From: Paenibacillus sp. Soil787
Lineage (GTDB): Bacteria; Bacillota; Bacilli; Paenibacillales; NBRC-103111
Assembly: GCF_001429545.1 (NCBI RefSeq)
Contig: NZ_LMSP01000028.1
Span: 443-43,008, forward strand
Direction of reading: 5' to 3'
Length of the DNA: 42,566 nt
Positions within the stretch are counted from its first letter, which is position 1. Every line of letters starts with the position of its first letter. Made by a program: the position numbers and the translations under genes. The notes beneath the pieces were generated by a model. It had not been told where the DNA came from and searched no databases. It saw only the letters and a list, made by a program, of their open reading frames with translations. Shown here one piece after another: positions 14,748-23,268 of the stretch.

Positions 14748-15056
14748 ATGAGTCAACGCTATCGAATTACTAGAGCATTGCAGGAAAAGGACAATTCGGA
14801 GAAAACAATATCTTTGGAAGAGTGCAAACAGTATTTTACGTCCAAAACTGATTTTTCCTATACTTCCGTGTTTACGGTGACAGGCTCCACTAGCATGTCT
14901 ATTGAGGGGGACTTCTTTATGTGGAGCTATGGCGATACCAAAATCCCATTCCGGCATTATCATGGAGATATTTATGTATCCGGTACCAATGAAGCAGTGA
15001 TCCCCAAGATGATGGAGGTTGCGGGCGAATTGGGTGCGGATGTGTTGGAAGGGTAA
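14748..15056 (+). CDS. Hypothetical 102-residue protein
   Basis: Starts at ATG after TTGGAGG and reads MSQRYRITRALQEKDNSEKT. It is mixed alpha/beta, with a beta stretch around TSVFTVTGSTSMSIEGDFFM and a C-terminal helix (PKMMEVAGELGADV). No signal, membrane helix or known motif is seen. It sits between two terminators, so it is probably transcribed from its own promoter within or just after the preceding hairpin. Confidence 0.7.
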   Translation: MSQRYRITRALQEKDNSEKTISLEECKQYFTSKTDFSYTSVFTVTGSTSMSIEGDFFMWSYGDTKIPFRHYHGDIYVSGTNEAVIPKMMEVAGELGADVLEG

Positions 15057-15061
15057 GTTGA

Positions 15062-15097
15062 GGCAGCCGGTAGACGGCTGCCTTTATATGTTTTTTT
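15062..15097 (+). terminator. Terminator
   Basis: GGCAGCCG pairs with CGGCTGCC around GTAGA; T-rich sequence follows. Confidence 0.85.
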
Positions 15098-15937
15098 GGT
15101 TTGGGGCAAGCGAAGCTTATCCCCTCTTTAGCATCGTTAGCGACAGAATTGGCTGATCCGAGTGAAAATATGGATATTTTGACATGAAGACATTTTTCTT
15201 AACATTTTATGTTTTGGGTTTGAGCCAGCTTCAACAAGAAGGAGTCACTTTGGTTGTGGAAAGCCTGCAATTGTACATGCTTTTTTTCTTTGAATAGCTC
15301 CTATTCATAAAAGCCTGCAATCCTGCAGGCTTTTTGCGGTCTTTTTTAACTTCAGGAGGGAAAGGCTGAAAATTCCTGCATAATAGCAGGCTTTTCCTCT
15401 TTTCAAACGATTTTAGCAAAAATATCTGCACTTTCGCAGTTATTTTGAGCCGTTGAATAATAGTTCTCCTCGTGCGTTGGTGAAACCTTAAGGGGATTCA
15501 ACTGCTGAACGTTAAAGCTCCTTGTACATCGGCCAACAGCAAGTAGTCCCTCACAAAGGAAACTAAAATAATCTACTTCTAAAGCGATTGGAACCCACAT
15601 CCCTCCCTAGACACTAAATAGGTTTACACCAAGGACCTGAGGCAAAACCTGAGGTTTGTTCTAATTAAATATGGAAGTATAAGTTTTATACTTTTGCTTC
15701 GCATCTACCTTGACAAACACGCTCGTCCCTTAAGGACGATGGAGTCGTTTATCCTTGTTTAACCCGCGTCATTATTAACTAAATGAATGGCTCAAGTCTG
15801 TCATTTATCAGACAAGATTCTATTTTCACGGCAGCCCTTCGATTCGTGAAAGGTCAGCAATGTGCTTATTAACTTGGAAAAATGTGGTATTATTGAAGTC
15901 GGACATCTGTTCTTTTTAAGAAAAAAAGGAAGGGCCT
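15098..15937. other. Repeat-rich intergenic region
   Basis: About 840 bp. It holds a GGGCAAGC-GAA-GCTTATCCC hairpin (about 15103-15124), a four-hairpin array (15264-15439) and a perfect palindrome-like AAGTATAAGTTTTATACTTT (about 15675-15694). A 65-residue reverse frame at 15403-15600 overlaps the array and is not accepted as a gene. Confidence 0.55.
15264..15439. repeat. Array of four CCTGC...GCAGG hairpins
   Basis: CCTGCAATTGTACATG (15264), CCTGCAATCCTGCAGG (15314), CCTGCATAATAGCAGG (15375) and CTGCACTTTCGCAG (15426) are spaced 50, 61 and 51 bp apart. Each is flanked by A- and T-rich runs, so several could act as weak terminators in either direction. Confidence 0.7.
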
Positions 15938-16501
15938 GGGGCTAGATGCTAAAATATTTTAGAGAAAGTAAAAGGAGAGCCGATAAAAGTTGAAGGGGAT
16001 TTAAACAATGATCTTATTTTAGATATCGCGGCTATTATTGAAAAGACGACGAACGATAAAGAGGCACCTCCTAGATCGCTTTTAGTTGCATTCGGTAATA
16101 AGGATCATACTTATACCATCTCTATCATTGCTGACAAAGTAGTTTTAAAGAGCAGAAAAAGAGCTTTTTCTGGTGGAGTTTGGGGAGACCCTTTCGAGAG
16201 CCTTATCATAGATAGAGGATCAGTCGTCCTTAACGATTATGGAGGGAGTAACTGGAGATGGTACAACAAATATAGATTTAGGTACCAAGATCATGATTAG
16301 TTTTTAATTGGAGCGACGATGGGAACTTATTTTACGGGGACAACAACAAGAGAGAATGCAGATGAGGACGATTATAACTTATTAACCGGTGAATACATGA
16401 CAAGAAGAACGGATGAACAAGGCAATATAAAAATAACAAAAGGAAACAGAGGAAGAAAAGAACTGGTGAGACTAAAGAATTTTAATATAAATGATATGTA
16501 G
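15938..16501 (+). pseudogene. Decayed gene with frameshift and in-frame TAG
   Basis: From about 15972 the frame reads VKGEPIKVEGDLNNDLILDI, then SLLVAFGNKDHTYTISIIAD and GSNWRWYNKYRFRYQDHD. It meets TAG at 16298-16300 and continues in the same frame as FLIGATMGTYFTGTTTRENA to a stop at 16499. A tryptophan (TGG) is the likely original codon. The upstream part (DAKIF) is in another frame and no start or signal peptide is left. It looks like a secreted protein of the Paenibacillus type related to VCBS/FG-GAP-like hypothetical proteins; the family name is uncertain. Confidence 0.7.
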
Positions 16502-16532
16502 TTTCGAACTCGATAAAAATGGAGTGATAGGA

Positions 16533-16967
16533 ATGGATTGCCTTGGTTGTCGAATTTCTAACGGGATGGAGCCAAACGTAAATATTGTCTTCGAGAATGA
16601 GTTGATAACCTGCGTTCTTGATATCGCTCCATTTAACGAAGGTCATACGCTAATTCTCCCGAAAAAACATTATTGGGACGTTGAAGATATGGATACTGGC
16701 ACTGCGCACTGCATAATGGAAACATCAATGAAATTATCTAAGATATTAAAACAAATATTTCAGCCAGACGGCATTTCTATATGCCAGAACGGCGGAGTGT
16801 TTAACGACTTAACCCATTATCATATGCACATTATTCCAAGATACAAAGGTGACGGATTCACCTGGAGCGAACCGCTATCCCCTAATGTTGCAGACAAACA
16901 TTTAAGAGCAACTAGAGATAAAATCGTAAATGCACTAAATTCTTATGTAATCGGAAATGAGATTTGA
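16533..16967 (+). CDS. HIT family hydrolase
   Basis: A 144-residue protein. The HIT signature HYHMHIIPR (His95, His97, His99) and the upstream CxxC (CLGC) with NEGHTLILPKKHY place it among histidine-triad nucleotide hydrolases, which act on AMP-linked or dinucleoside polyphosphate substrates. The start at ATG 16533 follows GGAGTGATAGGA; a longer reading begins inside the preceding pseudogene. A small decayed gene and a terminator follow. Confidence 0.9.
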   Translation: MDCLGCRISNGMEPNVNIVFENELITCVLDIAPFNEGHTLILPKKHYWDVEDMDTGTAHCIMETSMKLSKILKQIFQPDGISICQNGGVFNDLTHYHMHIIPRYKGDGFTWSEPLSPNVADKHLRATRDKIVNALNSYVIGNEI

Positions 16968-17002
16968 AGAAATACCGTTGATGTACTTTATGGAGGGACC
17001 CA

Positions 17003-17218
17003 ATGAATATAGTAGATTTATGTAACAACAAACAAGTGAAGATACAACAAATGCAGTAAAAAGACGAGGCGTACATGGTTGAAAATTTATCGAGGATAAC
17101 AGCTGATGAGCTCATGGATGAAGCAGATATATATGTTGTAGATAAAGAGTTTAACTGGACATATGTAATAACCCACGAAACTGGCTTATGTGGTCCATAC
17201 TTTAGCTCTAAGAGTTGA
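17003..17218 (+). pseudogene. C-terminal remnant of a DUF4275 gene
   Basis: The frame reads NIVDLCNNKQVKIQQMQ, meets TAA, then continues as MVENLSRITADELMDEADIY and VVDKEFNWTYVITHETGLCG-PYF. The last block is the C-terminal signature of DUF4275 proteins (about 140 residues when complete). Most of the protein is missing. A 47-residue peptide from the ATG at 17075 remains readable but has no obvious ribosome site. Confidence 0.6.
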
Positions 17219-17230
17219 ATAACTATAACG

Positions 17231-17263
17231 AGGCTGCCGAAGGATGATCCTATGGCAGCCTTT
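17231..17263. terminator. Bidirectional terminator
   Basis: AGGCTGCC pairs with GGCAGCCT, with an inner AGGATGATCCT palindrome. It separates the forward genes from the converging MBL gene. Confidence 0.7.
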
Positions 17264-17295
17264 GCTCACCAAAGAGATAGCGTTCCGTCGACATT

Positions 17296-18021
17296 CTACT
17301 TTTTTGGCAGCATCATGAGAGTCTGGGCGTGACGATGGATCTCTGAAGCCTTTAATGGACCGCCATGTCCCATGTAGAATTTTTCGACTCCCGAATCAAG
17401 CAGGCGGGTTAATTCACGTGCTACTGTGTACGGGTCATCTTCGAATGGTGGACGTATGGCATGACTGGTTCTTACGATACCGCCTAACAAAATTCCTGAA
17501 GCGACAAGGTCACCGACCAAAGCTTCATTAGAAGCAAGCTCAATAGAGATAGAGCCAGATGTGTGCCCAGGTGTGTACTTAACTATCCCCGGGATTCCGT
17601 ATCTGCTCAAGTCAATAACATCATGCTTTGAAAGCAGAATATCCGGTTCAAAACCGACATACGGCTCGAGCATTAGCGGTGTCTTGATAAATAAACGGCC
17701 AAACCAACCGGTTGGGCAAAAAGTCATTGGCGTCTCCCGGTTAAAATGTTTAGCATCCCCCTCATGAGCCAATATAGGTGCTCCTGACAGCTCACGAATT
17801 AATGCAGCACTTCCGGCATGATCCACGTGTGCATGGGTCACGACGATGAGTTTGATGTCTTTGAAGGTAAGTCTTTCCTTAGCTAAGGCCATTTTAATTT
17901 TATTCTCAGACCCGGGCAGTCCCGCATCGACAAGAATGCATCCGTCAGGCCCCGCAAGTAAGTGGGAATTTATCATGTGCATGGGGAGGATTGGAATGCG
18001 GATGATTTTTACAGTGTTCAT
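17296..18021 (-). CDS. MBL-fold metallo-hydrolase
   Basis: A 241-residue protein with the metallo-beta-lactamase ligands THAHVDHAGS, a later GHTSGS histidine, the aspartate in ALVGDLVASG and the final histidine in FYMGHGGP. It should bind two metal ions and hydrolyse a small ester, thioester or lactone; the substrate is unknown. AAAGGAC precedes the ATG. It is divergent from a TetR-family gene, and a perfect palindrome lies just downstream of its predicted promoter, so it is the likely target of that repressor. Confidence 0.9.
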   Translation of the reverse strand: MNTVKIIRIPILPMHMINSHLLAGPDGCILVDAGLPGSENKIKMALAKERLTFKDIKLIVVTHAHVDHAGSAALIRELSGAPILAHEGDAKHFNRETPMTFCPTGWFGRLFIKTPLMLEPYVGFEPDILLSKHDVIDLSRYGIPGIVKYTPGHTSGSISIELASNEALVGDLVASGILLGGIVRTSHAIRPPFEDDPYTVARELTRLLDSGVEKFYMGHGGPLKASEIHRHAQTLMMLPKK

Positions 18022-18066
18022 AATTTCATTGTCCTTTCTGGTGACTAATCTTAAGAAAAATACCGG

Positions 18067-18081
18067 ACCGAACCGTTCGGT
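18067..18081. promoter_or_regulatory. TetR-type operator
   Basis: ACCGAACCGTTCGGT is a perfect palindrome with one central base. It lies about 9 bp after the -10 (TAGCAT, minus strand, 18090-18095) of a predicted MBL promoter whose -35 is TTGCAT (18113-18118). A bound repressor would block transcription of the MBL gene. Confidence 0.75.
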
Positions 18082-18104
18082 TCTATTTTATGCTACTCTA
18101 ATAC

Positions 18105-18133
18105 TTAGTTAAATGCAAGAGAAATGTTACAAT
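18105..18133 (+). promoter_or_regulatory. Predicted tetR promoter
   Basis: TTAGTT and TACAAT are spaced by 17 bp. It overlaps the -35 of the opposing MBL promoter, so the two genes may also compete for polymerase. Confidence 0.6.
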
Positions 18134-18173
18134 ATACTTCAAATGCGATTAGGGATGTATGGAGGACTAAAAA

Positions 18174-18767
18174 ATGCGCAGAGATGAAAAAACACGACAA
18201 CACATTATTATAAAATCAGCTGAATTATTTAATCAAAAGGGGTATGCCGGGTCATCGATACAAGACATCATTGAGGCTACAGGATTAACAAAAGGAGGGA
18301 TTTATCGAAGATTCTTGAGCAAAGATGAAATCGCTGTGGAAGCTTTTGAATATGCCGGGCAGGTTTTGATGGAGCAAGTATCATCGGCCATTCATAATGC
18401 GGATACCGCGATAGACAAAATAATGGCTGTATGTCATGTGCATATTGACCCAGTTAATAATCCTCCAATAAAAGGAGGGTGTCCTCTGTTAAATACGGCA
18501 GTTGAAAGCGATGACACCTTTCCTTTACTGCGCGATAAAGCTTTAGCCGCATATGAGGAGATGCTAGGGCTCGTTCAAGGTATTGTAGAACATGGGAAAT
18601 CTGTTGGAGAATTCCGATCGGATGTAGATGTTGAGTCCCTATCATCATTTATCGTTTCTTCACTTGAAGGTAGCGTGATGGCAAGCAGACTGAGCAGAGA
18701 CAGTAAACATGTAGGGTTTGTTATTCAACAACTTCGGCTTCTGCTGAACACATATAAAAAGATTTAA
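18174..18767 (+). CDS. TetR/AcrR family repressor
   Basis: A 197-residue protein after GGAGG. The N-terminal helix-turn-helix (SSIQDIIEATGLTKGGIYRR) is of standard TetR type, and the rest is the ligand-binding domain of the TetR C-terminal-like kind, with a GGCPLLNTAVES segment seen in the YxaF/LmrA and AcuR-like group. It is divergent from the MBL gene and very probably binds the palindrome between them. The inducer is unknown. Confidence 0.92.
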   Translation: MRRDEKTRQHIIIKSAELFNQKGYAGSSIQDIIEATGLTKGGIYRRFLSKDEIAVEAFEYAGQVLMEQVSSAIHNADTAIDKIMAVCHVHIDPVNNPPIKGGCPLLNTAVESDDTFPLLRDKALAAYEEMLGLVQGIVEHGKSVGEFRSDVDVESLSSFIVSSLEGSVMASRLSRDSKHVGFVIQQLRLLLNTYKKI

Positions 18768-18954
18768 TTTGAAGAAACGGGGACGCATCGCAGGTTTTAA
18801 ATCTGATGTGTTGGTAACTGCCTAAATGTCGACAAAATAAGCGTTTCGCTCATCTACAATGTGACAAACATTTATTCAATTCAAGCTTATAATGTATCTA
18901 TCGGATTCAGAAGTCCTGCTTCTCATTTATAGACATTTGGGAGGGATGGTCAAC

Positions 18955-19128
18955 ATGGACAAGCAGTTCATCAAAAGGTTACACACGCTCAATCGTCGCG
19001 ACGAATTGAGATCAAGACTACTGATTGAAGGTATTAAGCTCACACTCAAACGAAAAAAGAAATTGAGTTTATTTGGCAGGATTTTTAATAATAAAAAGAA
19101 ATCAGTTATCGCTAAAGGATGGAACTAA
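18955..19128 (+). CDS. Small basic protein, 57 residues
   Basis: Reads MDKQFIKRLHTLNRRDELRS; the end is rich in lysine (KRKKKLSLFGRIFNNKKKS). I chose the ATG nine bases after GGGAGGG; an earlier frame begins in the promoter region. It has no membrane segment. Its function is unknown. A terminator follows 6 bp later, so it is a single-gene unit. Confidence 0.6.
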   Translation: MDKQFIKRLHTLNRRDELRSRLLIEGIKLTLKRKKKLSLFGRIFNNKKKSVIAKGWN

Positions 19129-19133
19129 AATGA

Positions 19134-19176
19134 AAAAAACCTCCGGACGTCGGTGAGACGCTTTCGGAGGTTTTTT
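19134..19176 (+). terminator. Terminator
   Basis: AAAAAACCTCCG pairs with CGGAGGTTTTTT around an imperfect inner loop. Confidence 0.9.
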
Positions 19177-19302
19177 CGTCAGGATGCGGGCAGCCTATCT
19201 TAATAGGGCCAGACCCTAAGGATAAGACATTGATATTGTGAAATGATAAGATCTATAATCAAACTATTCAGCCCTCTACAAAGCGAAAGGAGATTGGTCG
19301 GT

Positions 19303-19752
19303 TTGCCTCAGCTAGATATGCCATCGGTTATGCTGATTCTACTGGCTTTGCTTGGTGTCATCAGCCGTAACAATTCAATCACGATTGCTGCCGTCGTGCT
19401 TTTACTTATTCGAGTCGTTAATTTGCACCAAGTCTTCCCGTGGATTGAGAAGAATGGACTTTCGCTTGGTATCATTATCCTGACGATTGGGATTTTATCG
19501 CCTCTGGCCAGCGGCTCGATCAGCATCAAGGAGCTTTATCAGTCCTTCATGCACTGGAAATCGATCGCTGCCATCGTCGTTGGCGTGTTAGTAGCTTATC
19601 TAGGGGGACGCGGCGCTCTTTTGATGTCCGGCAACCCTACAATCGTGACAAGTCTTGTTGTTGGAACAATAATAGGCGTGGCCTTTCTAAAAGGTGTGCC
19701 TGTTGGTCCGTTGATAGCTGCTGGAATATTATCACTGCTGATTGGGAAATGA
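19303..19752 (+). CDS. ytwI: UPF0756 (DUF441) membrane protein, YtwI-like
   Basis: About 149 residues with four membrane helices. SVMLILLALLGVISRNNSIT at the start and the glycine-rich GGRGALLMSGNPTIVTSLVV with GTIIGVAFLKGVPVGPLIAAG at the end match the UPF0756 family. The function is unknown. The likely start is TTG at 19303, ten bases after AAGGAG; ATG at 19318 is another option, and the longer ATG frame from 19243 adds a non-family extension. Confidence 0.85.
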   Translation: MPQLDMPSVMLILLALLGVISRNNSITIAAVVLLLIRVVNLHQVFPWIEKNGLSLGIIILTIGILSPLASGSISIKELYQSFMHWKSIAAIVVGVLVAYLGGRGALLMSGNPTIVTSLVVGTIIGVAFLKGVPVGPLIAAGILSLLIGK

Positions 19753-19771
19753 CAGCTTCTTAAAACGAGGT

Positions 19772-20284
19772 TCATTTCATTTTATCAAAACCTACATTAA
19801 AAATAATCATCAATAATCCGGTATAGGGTACCGACATGAGCAAGCCGAATAACGGTTTGCGATAATGAATACGCAGCATGATAAACATGATCATATCGAA
19901 CAACGAAGACCAAAGTAGGTTCCATCCGTTGTGATACGTGATTGATCCACATTTCACAGATACATATTCAAGCAAAACAAACATACCAGTGAAATAGATG
20001 ATGTAATAAGCCTGGGAAAGAAGTTTGCGATTTCGCGGGTAGTTCGATAGGTATACCCAAGTCGATATAGGCATGCCTATCAGAATAAGCAGTAGCATTG
20101 GAATCGTAGCAACGGGAAGACCATTCGGCTCCATTTGCCAAAGTTGATATTGATAACAGATCAGCTCATAGAGACAATTACTTAACGCAGCAAAGAGGAG
20201 TGTTGGATAGTACTGCGCCCAATTTCGATCCGCAAACCGAAGAGCTGCTAGTAACCATAAAACCGAGTATAAAATCGCAACCAA
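19772..20284 (-). CDS. CBO0543-type membrane protein
   Basis: A 170-residue protein with five or so membrane helices and tryptophan/tyrosine-rich loops (FADRNWAQYYPTLLF, YELICYQYQLWQMEPNGL, YHNGWNLLWSSLFDMIMF), typical of the CBO0543 family of small membrane proteins in Bacilli and Clostridia. The start is TTG after AAAGGAG. The function is unknown. It converges with the YtwI-like gene, 19 bp apart. Confidence 0.75.
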   Translation of the reverse strand: MVAILYSVLWLLAALRFADRNWAQYYPTLLFAALSNCLYELICYQYQLWQMEPNGLPVATIPMLLLILIGMPISTWVYLSNYPRNRKLLSQAYYIIYFTGMFVLLEYVSVKCGSITYHNGWNLLWSSLFDMIMFIMLRIHYRKPLFGLLMSVPYTGLLMIIFNVGFDKMK

Positions 20285-20347
20285 TGGATTTCGAACTCCT
20301 TTGTTAAGGTTAAGTCCTTATTATTCCAATTTCCCCATCAATCATAC

Positions 20348-20397
20348 AAAGAGCAGTCTAAAACTAGATTTTCTAGTTTTGGACTGCTCTTTGTTTT
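20348..20397. terminator. Strong hairpin terminator
   Basis: AAAGAGCAGTC pairs with GACTGCTCTTT, with AAACTAG/CTAGTTT inside; T-rich or A-rich flanks allow use on both strands. Confidence 0.85.
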
Positions 20398-20409
20398 CTT
20401 TTGGAGTAA

Positions 20410-20982
20410 TTACTTAAGCACATTAACGTTTGCCTGTGGACTCGCAAGATCACTTGAATCATCTGAGACCAAAGGTGCTGAACCCAATTTAGCCTCTTCG
20501 CGAAGTAGATAACCGAAAAATAAGATGTAGTAAGACACGATGATGAAGAAGACACCTGCGGTCAGGGGATCTTTGGTAAATTGAGCTGGATCTACTGGAT
20601 TCATGTTTGCTGAGTTGGTTGAAAGATTGATAAAGGCCAAGCGATAGACGATCCGGCCAAGGAATAGCACCAGAACTGTAATTTCGACCCATAAGTGAGT
20701 GCGATAGTACCATCCGTCTGTACGATGTTCGAAAAGGGTGTGGCGAATCGCGGTAAGTCCGAGTGCAATACCAGCCGCTAGACCGATGATATAACCAATG
20801 AAATGGATGGGGTGGACAAAGCCCAGAAGGAAGATGATGGCTCCGAGGATACTAAAAAGAGTGAGTCGGAATTTGAGATTGCCTCGGGATAACTTTTGAA
20901 AACCAATGGTTCGCTTCGCTCTTCGATAAATAAAAAAACCAATGATTAGGAAAGGAATGGCATAATGCATCCAGTTTTGCAT
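20410..20982 (-). CDS. CcdC-like (DUF1453) membrane protein
   Basis: A 190-residue protein with five membrane helices. The basic loop RRAKRTIGFQKLSRGNLKFR after the first helix and the FLLREEAK-type tail fit the DUF1453/CcdC-like group. Its role is not known; B. subtilis CcdC lies in a cytochrome c maturation locus but is not essential. TTGGAGG precedes the ATG. A long terminator separates it from the CBO0543-type gene downstream. Confidence 0.65.
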   Translation of the reverse strand: MQNWMHYAIPFLIIGFFIYRRAKRTIGFQKLSRGNLKFRLTLFSILGAIIFLLGFVHPIHFIGYIIGLAAGIALGLTAIRHTLFEHRTDGWYYRTHLWVEITVLVLFLGRIVYRLAFINLSTNSANMNPVDPAQFTKDPLTAGVFFIIVSYYILFFGYLLREEAKLGSAPLVSDDSSDLASPQANVNVLK

Positions 20983-21141
20983 GAGATTTCCTCCAAGAGA
21001 TTGTCTTTTTTCTTATTGTAACAAATTTAGGCAGTTTGTCAGAAAAAATATTATTCCGTTTACAAAAAACAGTCATACACTTAATGATAACGCGATAAAC
21101 TTACTATTACACACAAAGCAACGCAAGGAGTTGACAGTCAA

Positions 21142-21438
21142 ATGGCTCTAATCACCCATGTTAATGTATGTAATACAGAGAATGAAATTTACTGCTGTCT
21201 TCGTAATAAAATTGTGAAGCTTGACGCCCAACAGAAGGAGCAATTTTGTAGCGGATGTAAAATGTTTGCCGGTGATGCCGATGAACATGGAATTGGTGTA
21301 TCCTGTGTATGGGAAGATGTACGCGTCGTTAGCAATCCGCATATCGCTGTGGATCCGCTGGAGGAGTTTATTCATAATCAAATTCGCCAAGTGCCGCCCG
21401 AGGGTCCGGCTTCATTTCTATATACGACAGAATGGTAA
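21142..21438 (+). CDS. Small cysteine-containing protein
   Basis: A 98-residue protein after AAGGAG. Cysteines at CNTENEIYCCLRN, FCSGCKMFAGDADEHGIGVSC form two possible CxxC-like pairs plus a His, so it may bind zinc or a cluster. No family is recognised. Its last codons overlap the start of the HAD phosphatase by 7 bp, which implies translational coupling. Confidence 0.7.
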   Translation: MALITHVNVCNTENEIYCCLRNKIVKLDAQQKEQFCSGCKMFAGDADEHGIGVSCVWEDVRVVSNPHIAVDPLEEFIHNQIRQVPPEGPASFLYTTEW

Positions 21439-22067
21439 AACACATCCTCTTTGATTTTGATGGGACACTGGTCGATTCTAGAGCATTGCTTGTTAAGCTT
21501 TATAATGAAATGGCCGTGCAGTATCAATTTCGCAGGATTCGAGATCAAGACCTAGCGCTTCTGAGATCACTTTCGATCTCTGAACGAGTGGATCGCTTAG
21601 GTGTTCCAGTACTCCAAATTCCAAAGCTAGTAACGGCCGGAAGACAGCTCTATCAAGAAAATATTCGTACACTACACATTGTACCTGGGATGAAAGAAGT
21701 TATTGCCAGAGTGTCCTCACAAGGGATGAAAAGCTCCATACTCTCTTCCAATTCCGAGGTAAATATTCGTCAGATTCTTAAAAATAACAAGCTGGATGGT
21801 GCGTTCAAGGAAATCATTTCGGCTAAGCATATCTTTGGCAAGCATCATTCCATTCGCAAAGTGATGAAACAATGGGGAACTTCCCCCTCGCGGATGATCT
21901 ATGTTGGAGATGAATTAAGGGATATCGAGGCTTGCAGGAAACTAGGCGTTCCTATAGTTGCCGTTACATGGGGCTATGATTCTCAGCAATTATTGCTCAG
22001 CGGAAAACCAGATTACTTAGTAAACTCTCCCGGAGAACTGTTAAAAACACTTCTGTCCTTAACCTAA
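21432..22067 (+). CDS. HAD-superfamily phosphatase (phosphoglycolate phosphatase-like)
   Basis: A 211-residue protein. Motif I is FDFDGTLVDSR with the nucleophile and acid Asp, motif II is SILSSNS, and motif III/IV is YVGDELRDIEACR. The helical cap lies between residues about 15 and 80. It should dephosphorylate a small metabolite; the exact one is not clear. It is coupled to the cysteine-containing small gene. A hairpin with a T run (22087-22140) follows. Confidence 0.9.
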   Translation: MVKHILFDFDGTLVDSRALLVKLYNEMAVQYQFRRIRDQDLALLRSLSISERVDRLGVPVLQIPKLVTAGRQLYQENIRTLHIVPGMKEVIARVSSQGMKSSILSSNSEVNIRQILKNNKLDGAFKEIISAKHIFGKHHSIRKVMKQWGTSPSRMIYVGDELRDIEACRKLGVPIVAVTWGYDSQQLLLSGKPDYLVNSPGELLKTLLSLT

Positions 22068-22086
22068 TAGGATGGTAAAAGAGGAG

Positions 22087-22140
22087 CAAATAGCTATCAC
22101 AGACACAGTCTGAGGTAGTTATTTGTATTTAACTTTTTTA
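22087..22140 (+). terminator. Terminator after the HAD gene
   Basis: CAAATAGCTATC faces GAGGTAGTTATTTG with inner CAGAC/GTCTG pairing; a T run follows. Confidence 0.65.
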
Positions 22141-22223
22141 GATAAAAAAGCAACATTCGCAGTCGAGTAGTGTCATCATGTAAAATAGATCTATGAAGTG
22201 ATATTTGCGGGAGGAGGCGTCTA

Positions 22224-22700
22224 ATGTTATTTTATCTCATCATATTTGTGGTGACAGCCGTGGATCAAATTACGAAGGTGTGGATTCGGTCTATCCTAAA
22301 AGTGGGCGAATCTATGCCGTTTTATAAAGACTTGATTTCGTTTACTCATTATCAAAATAGTGGAGCAGCGGGCAGTTCGCTTCAGGGCTCAGCTCGCTAT
22401 TTAGGAATTCTAGCTGTTGTGATTATTGCTGTTATTTTGTATTACCGGAAAAAAGGAAGCATTCAAGGATTCTTCAAAGAGTGTGGTGCCGCATTTTTCG
22501 TGGGCGGGGCGATTGGTAATGGCATCGAACGCTTATTATTTGGCAAAGTAACCGATTTCATCGTGTTTCGTTCTGGCCATGGTGTGATGAATTTGGCTGA
22601 TTTAGCGATTAATTTGGGTGTGGTGTTTTTTGTAGTGGATATGTTTCTCTCTTATAGGCATAAGCTGTTACCAAAAGGAGAAAAAATTCCAATAAAGTAG
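22224..22700 (+). CDS. lspA: Signal peptidase II (LspA) paralogue
   Basis: A 158-residue, four-helix protein. It has VDQITKVWIRS near the start, the NSGAA loop, GNGIERLLFGKVTDFIVF and VMNLADLAINLG. The two catalytic aspartates (TDF and LAD) are present. The usual Asp of GNxxDR is Glu here, an unusual substitution. It should cleave lipoprotein signal peptides, but this copy may be specialised; the housekeeping lspA normally lies near a pseudouridine synthase gene, which is not seen. GGGAGGAGG precedes the ATG. Confidence 0.85.
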   Translation: MLFYLIIFVVTAVDQITKVWIRSILKVGESMPFYKDLISFTHYQNSGAAGSSLQGSARYLGILAVVIIAVILYYRKKGSIQGFFKECGAAFFVGGAIGNGIERLLFGKVTDFIVFRSGHGVMNLADLAINLGVVFFVVDMFLSYRHKLLPKGEKIPIK

Positions 22701-22797
22701 GTATATTAAACTATATGGGTAGATCAAAAGTACCATTTGTGATATCCTTCAAGTAGACGGTGTTGATCGAGAATACGTTAAACTGGAGGATGGTCAC

Positions 22798-23133
22798 ATG
22801 AGGCCTGATAAACAGATATTGATTGATGAATTTTTTGCGATGATTCGAAAATTGACGCGTACGGGCGCTGATATTATGTTAGTGAGGGATTTTTTCTGGA
22901 AATCTTCCGAAATCCGTTCATTTATCCCTCCAACGGTAGAATTCATGACGGTTCTTAAAACGTACAACGCAGTCTTGTTTCATGAATTCCGCAAATCACT
23001 TGTACCAAATACGGGTATGCACATGCTAGCGAATGTCCACATGGAAGCGGGAGAAGCGCTCATTAGTTTGGGAATTACGAGTTTGGAGCAGCTTCAACTA
23101 GCGGTAAAAGGAACTGTAACTGTGAGTAGTTAA
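22798..23133 (+). CDS. Hypothetical helical protein
   Basis: A 111-residue protein after GGAGG, reading MRPDKQILIDEFFAMIRKLT. It is mostly helical and soluble (FIPPTVEFMTVLKTYNAVLF, MEAGEALISLGITSLEQLQL). No recognised motif. It lies 97 bp after the lspA paralogue in the same direction and is followed by a strong terminator. Confidence 0.65.
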   Translation: MRPDKQILIDEFFAMIRKLTRTGADIMLVRDFFWKSSEIRSFIPPTVEFMTVLKTYNAVLFHEFRKSLVPNTGMHMLANVHMEAGEALISLGITSLEQLQLAVKGTVTVSS

Positions 23134-23140
23134 TAGAGTT

Positions 23141-23177
23141 AAACCAAGCGATGACGCCAGTCTCGCTTGGTTTTTTT
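23141..23177 (+). terminator. Terminator
   Basis: AAACCAAGCGA pairs with TCGCTTGGTTT; a T run follows. Confidence 0.9.
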
Positions 23178-23268
23178 GTTTGGAAAGGGAGGGCAGATTG
23201 CTTCATAGCCATTGGGGAGGGCTTCCATCAAAAGAATATAGATACGTTATTTGTGTGAATTATGCTCT

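Noticed and set aside
15403..15600. 65-residue reverse-strand gene
   Set aside because: It overlaps the hairpin array, and its ATG touches the only GGGAGGG with no spacing.
16298..16300. TAG read as pyrrolysine or another recoded residue
   Set aside because: There is also a frameshift and a lost N-terminus, and no pyrrolysine genes are seen. A simple nonsense mutation explains it.
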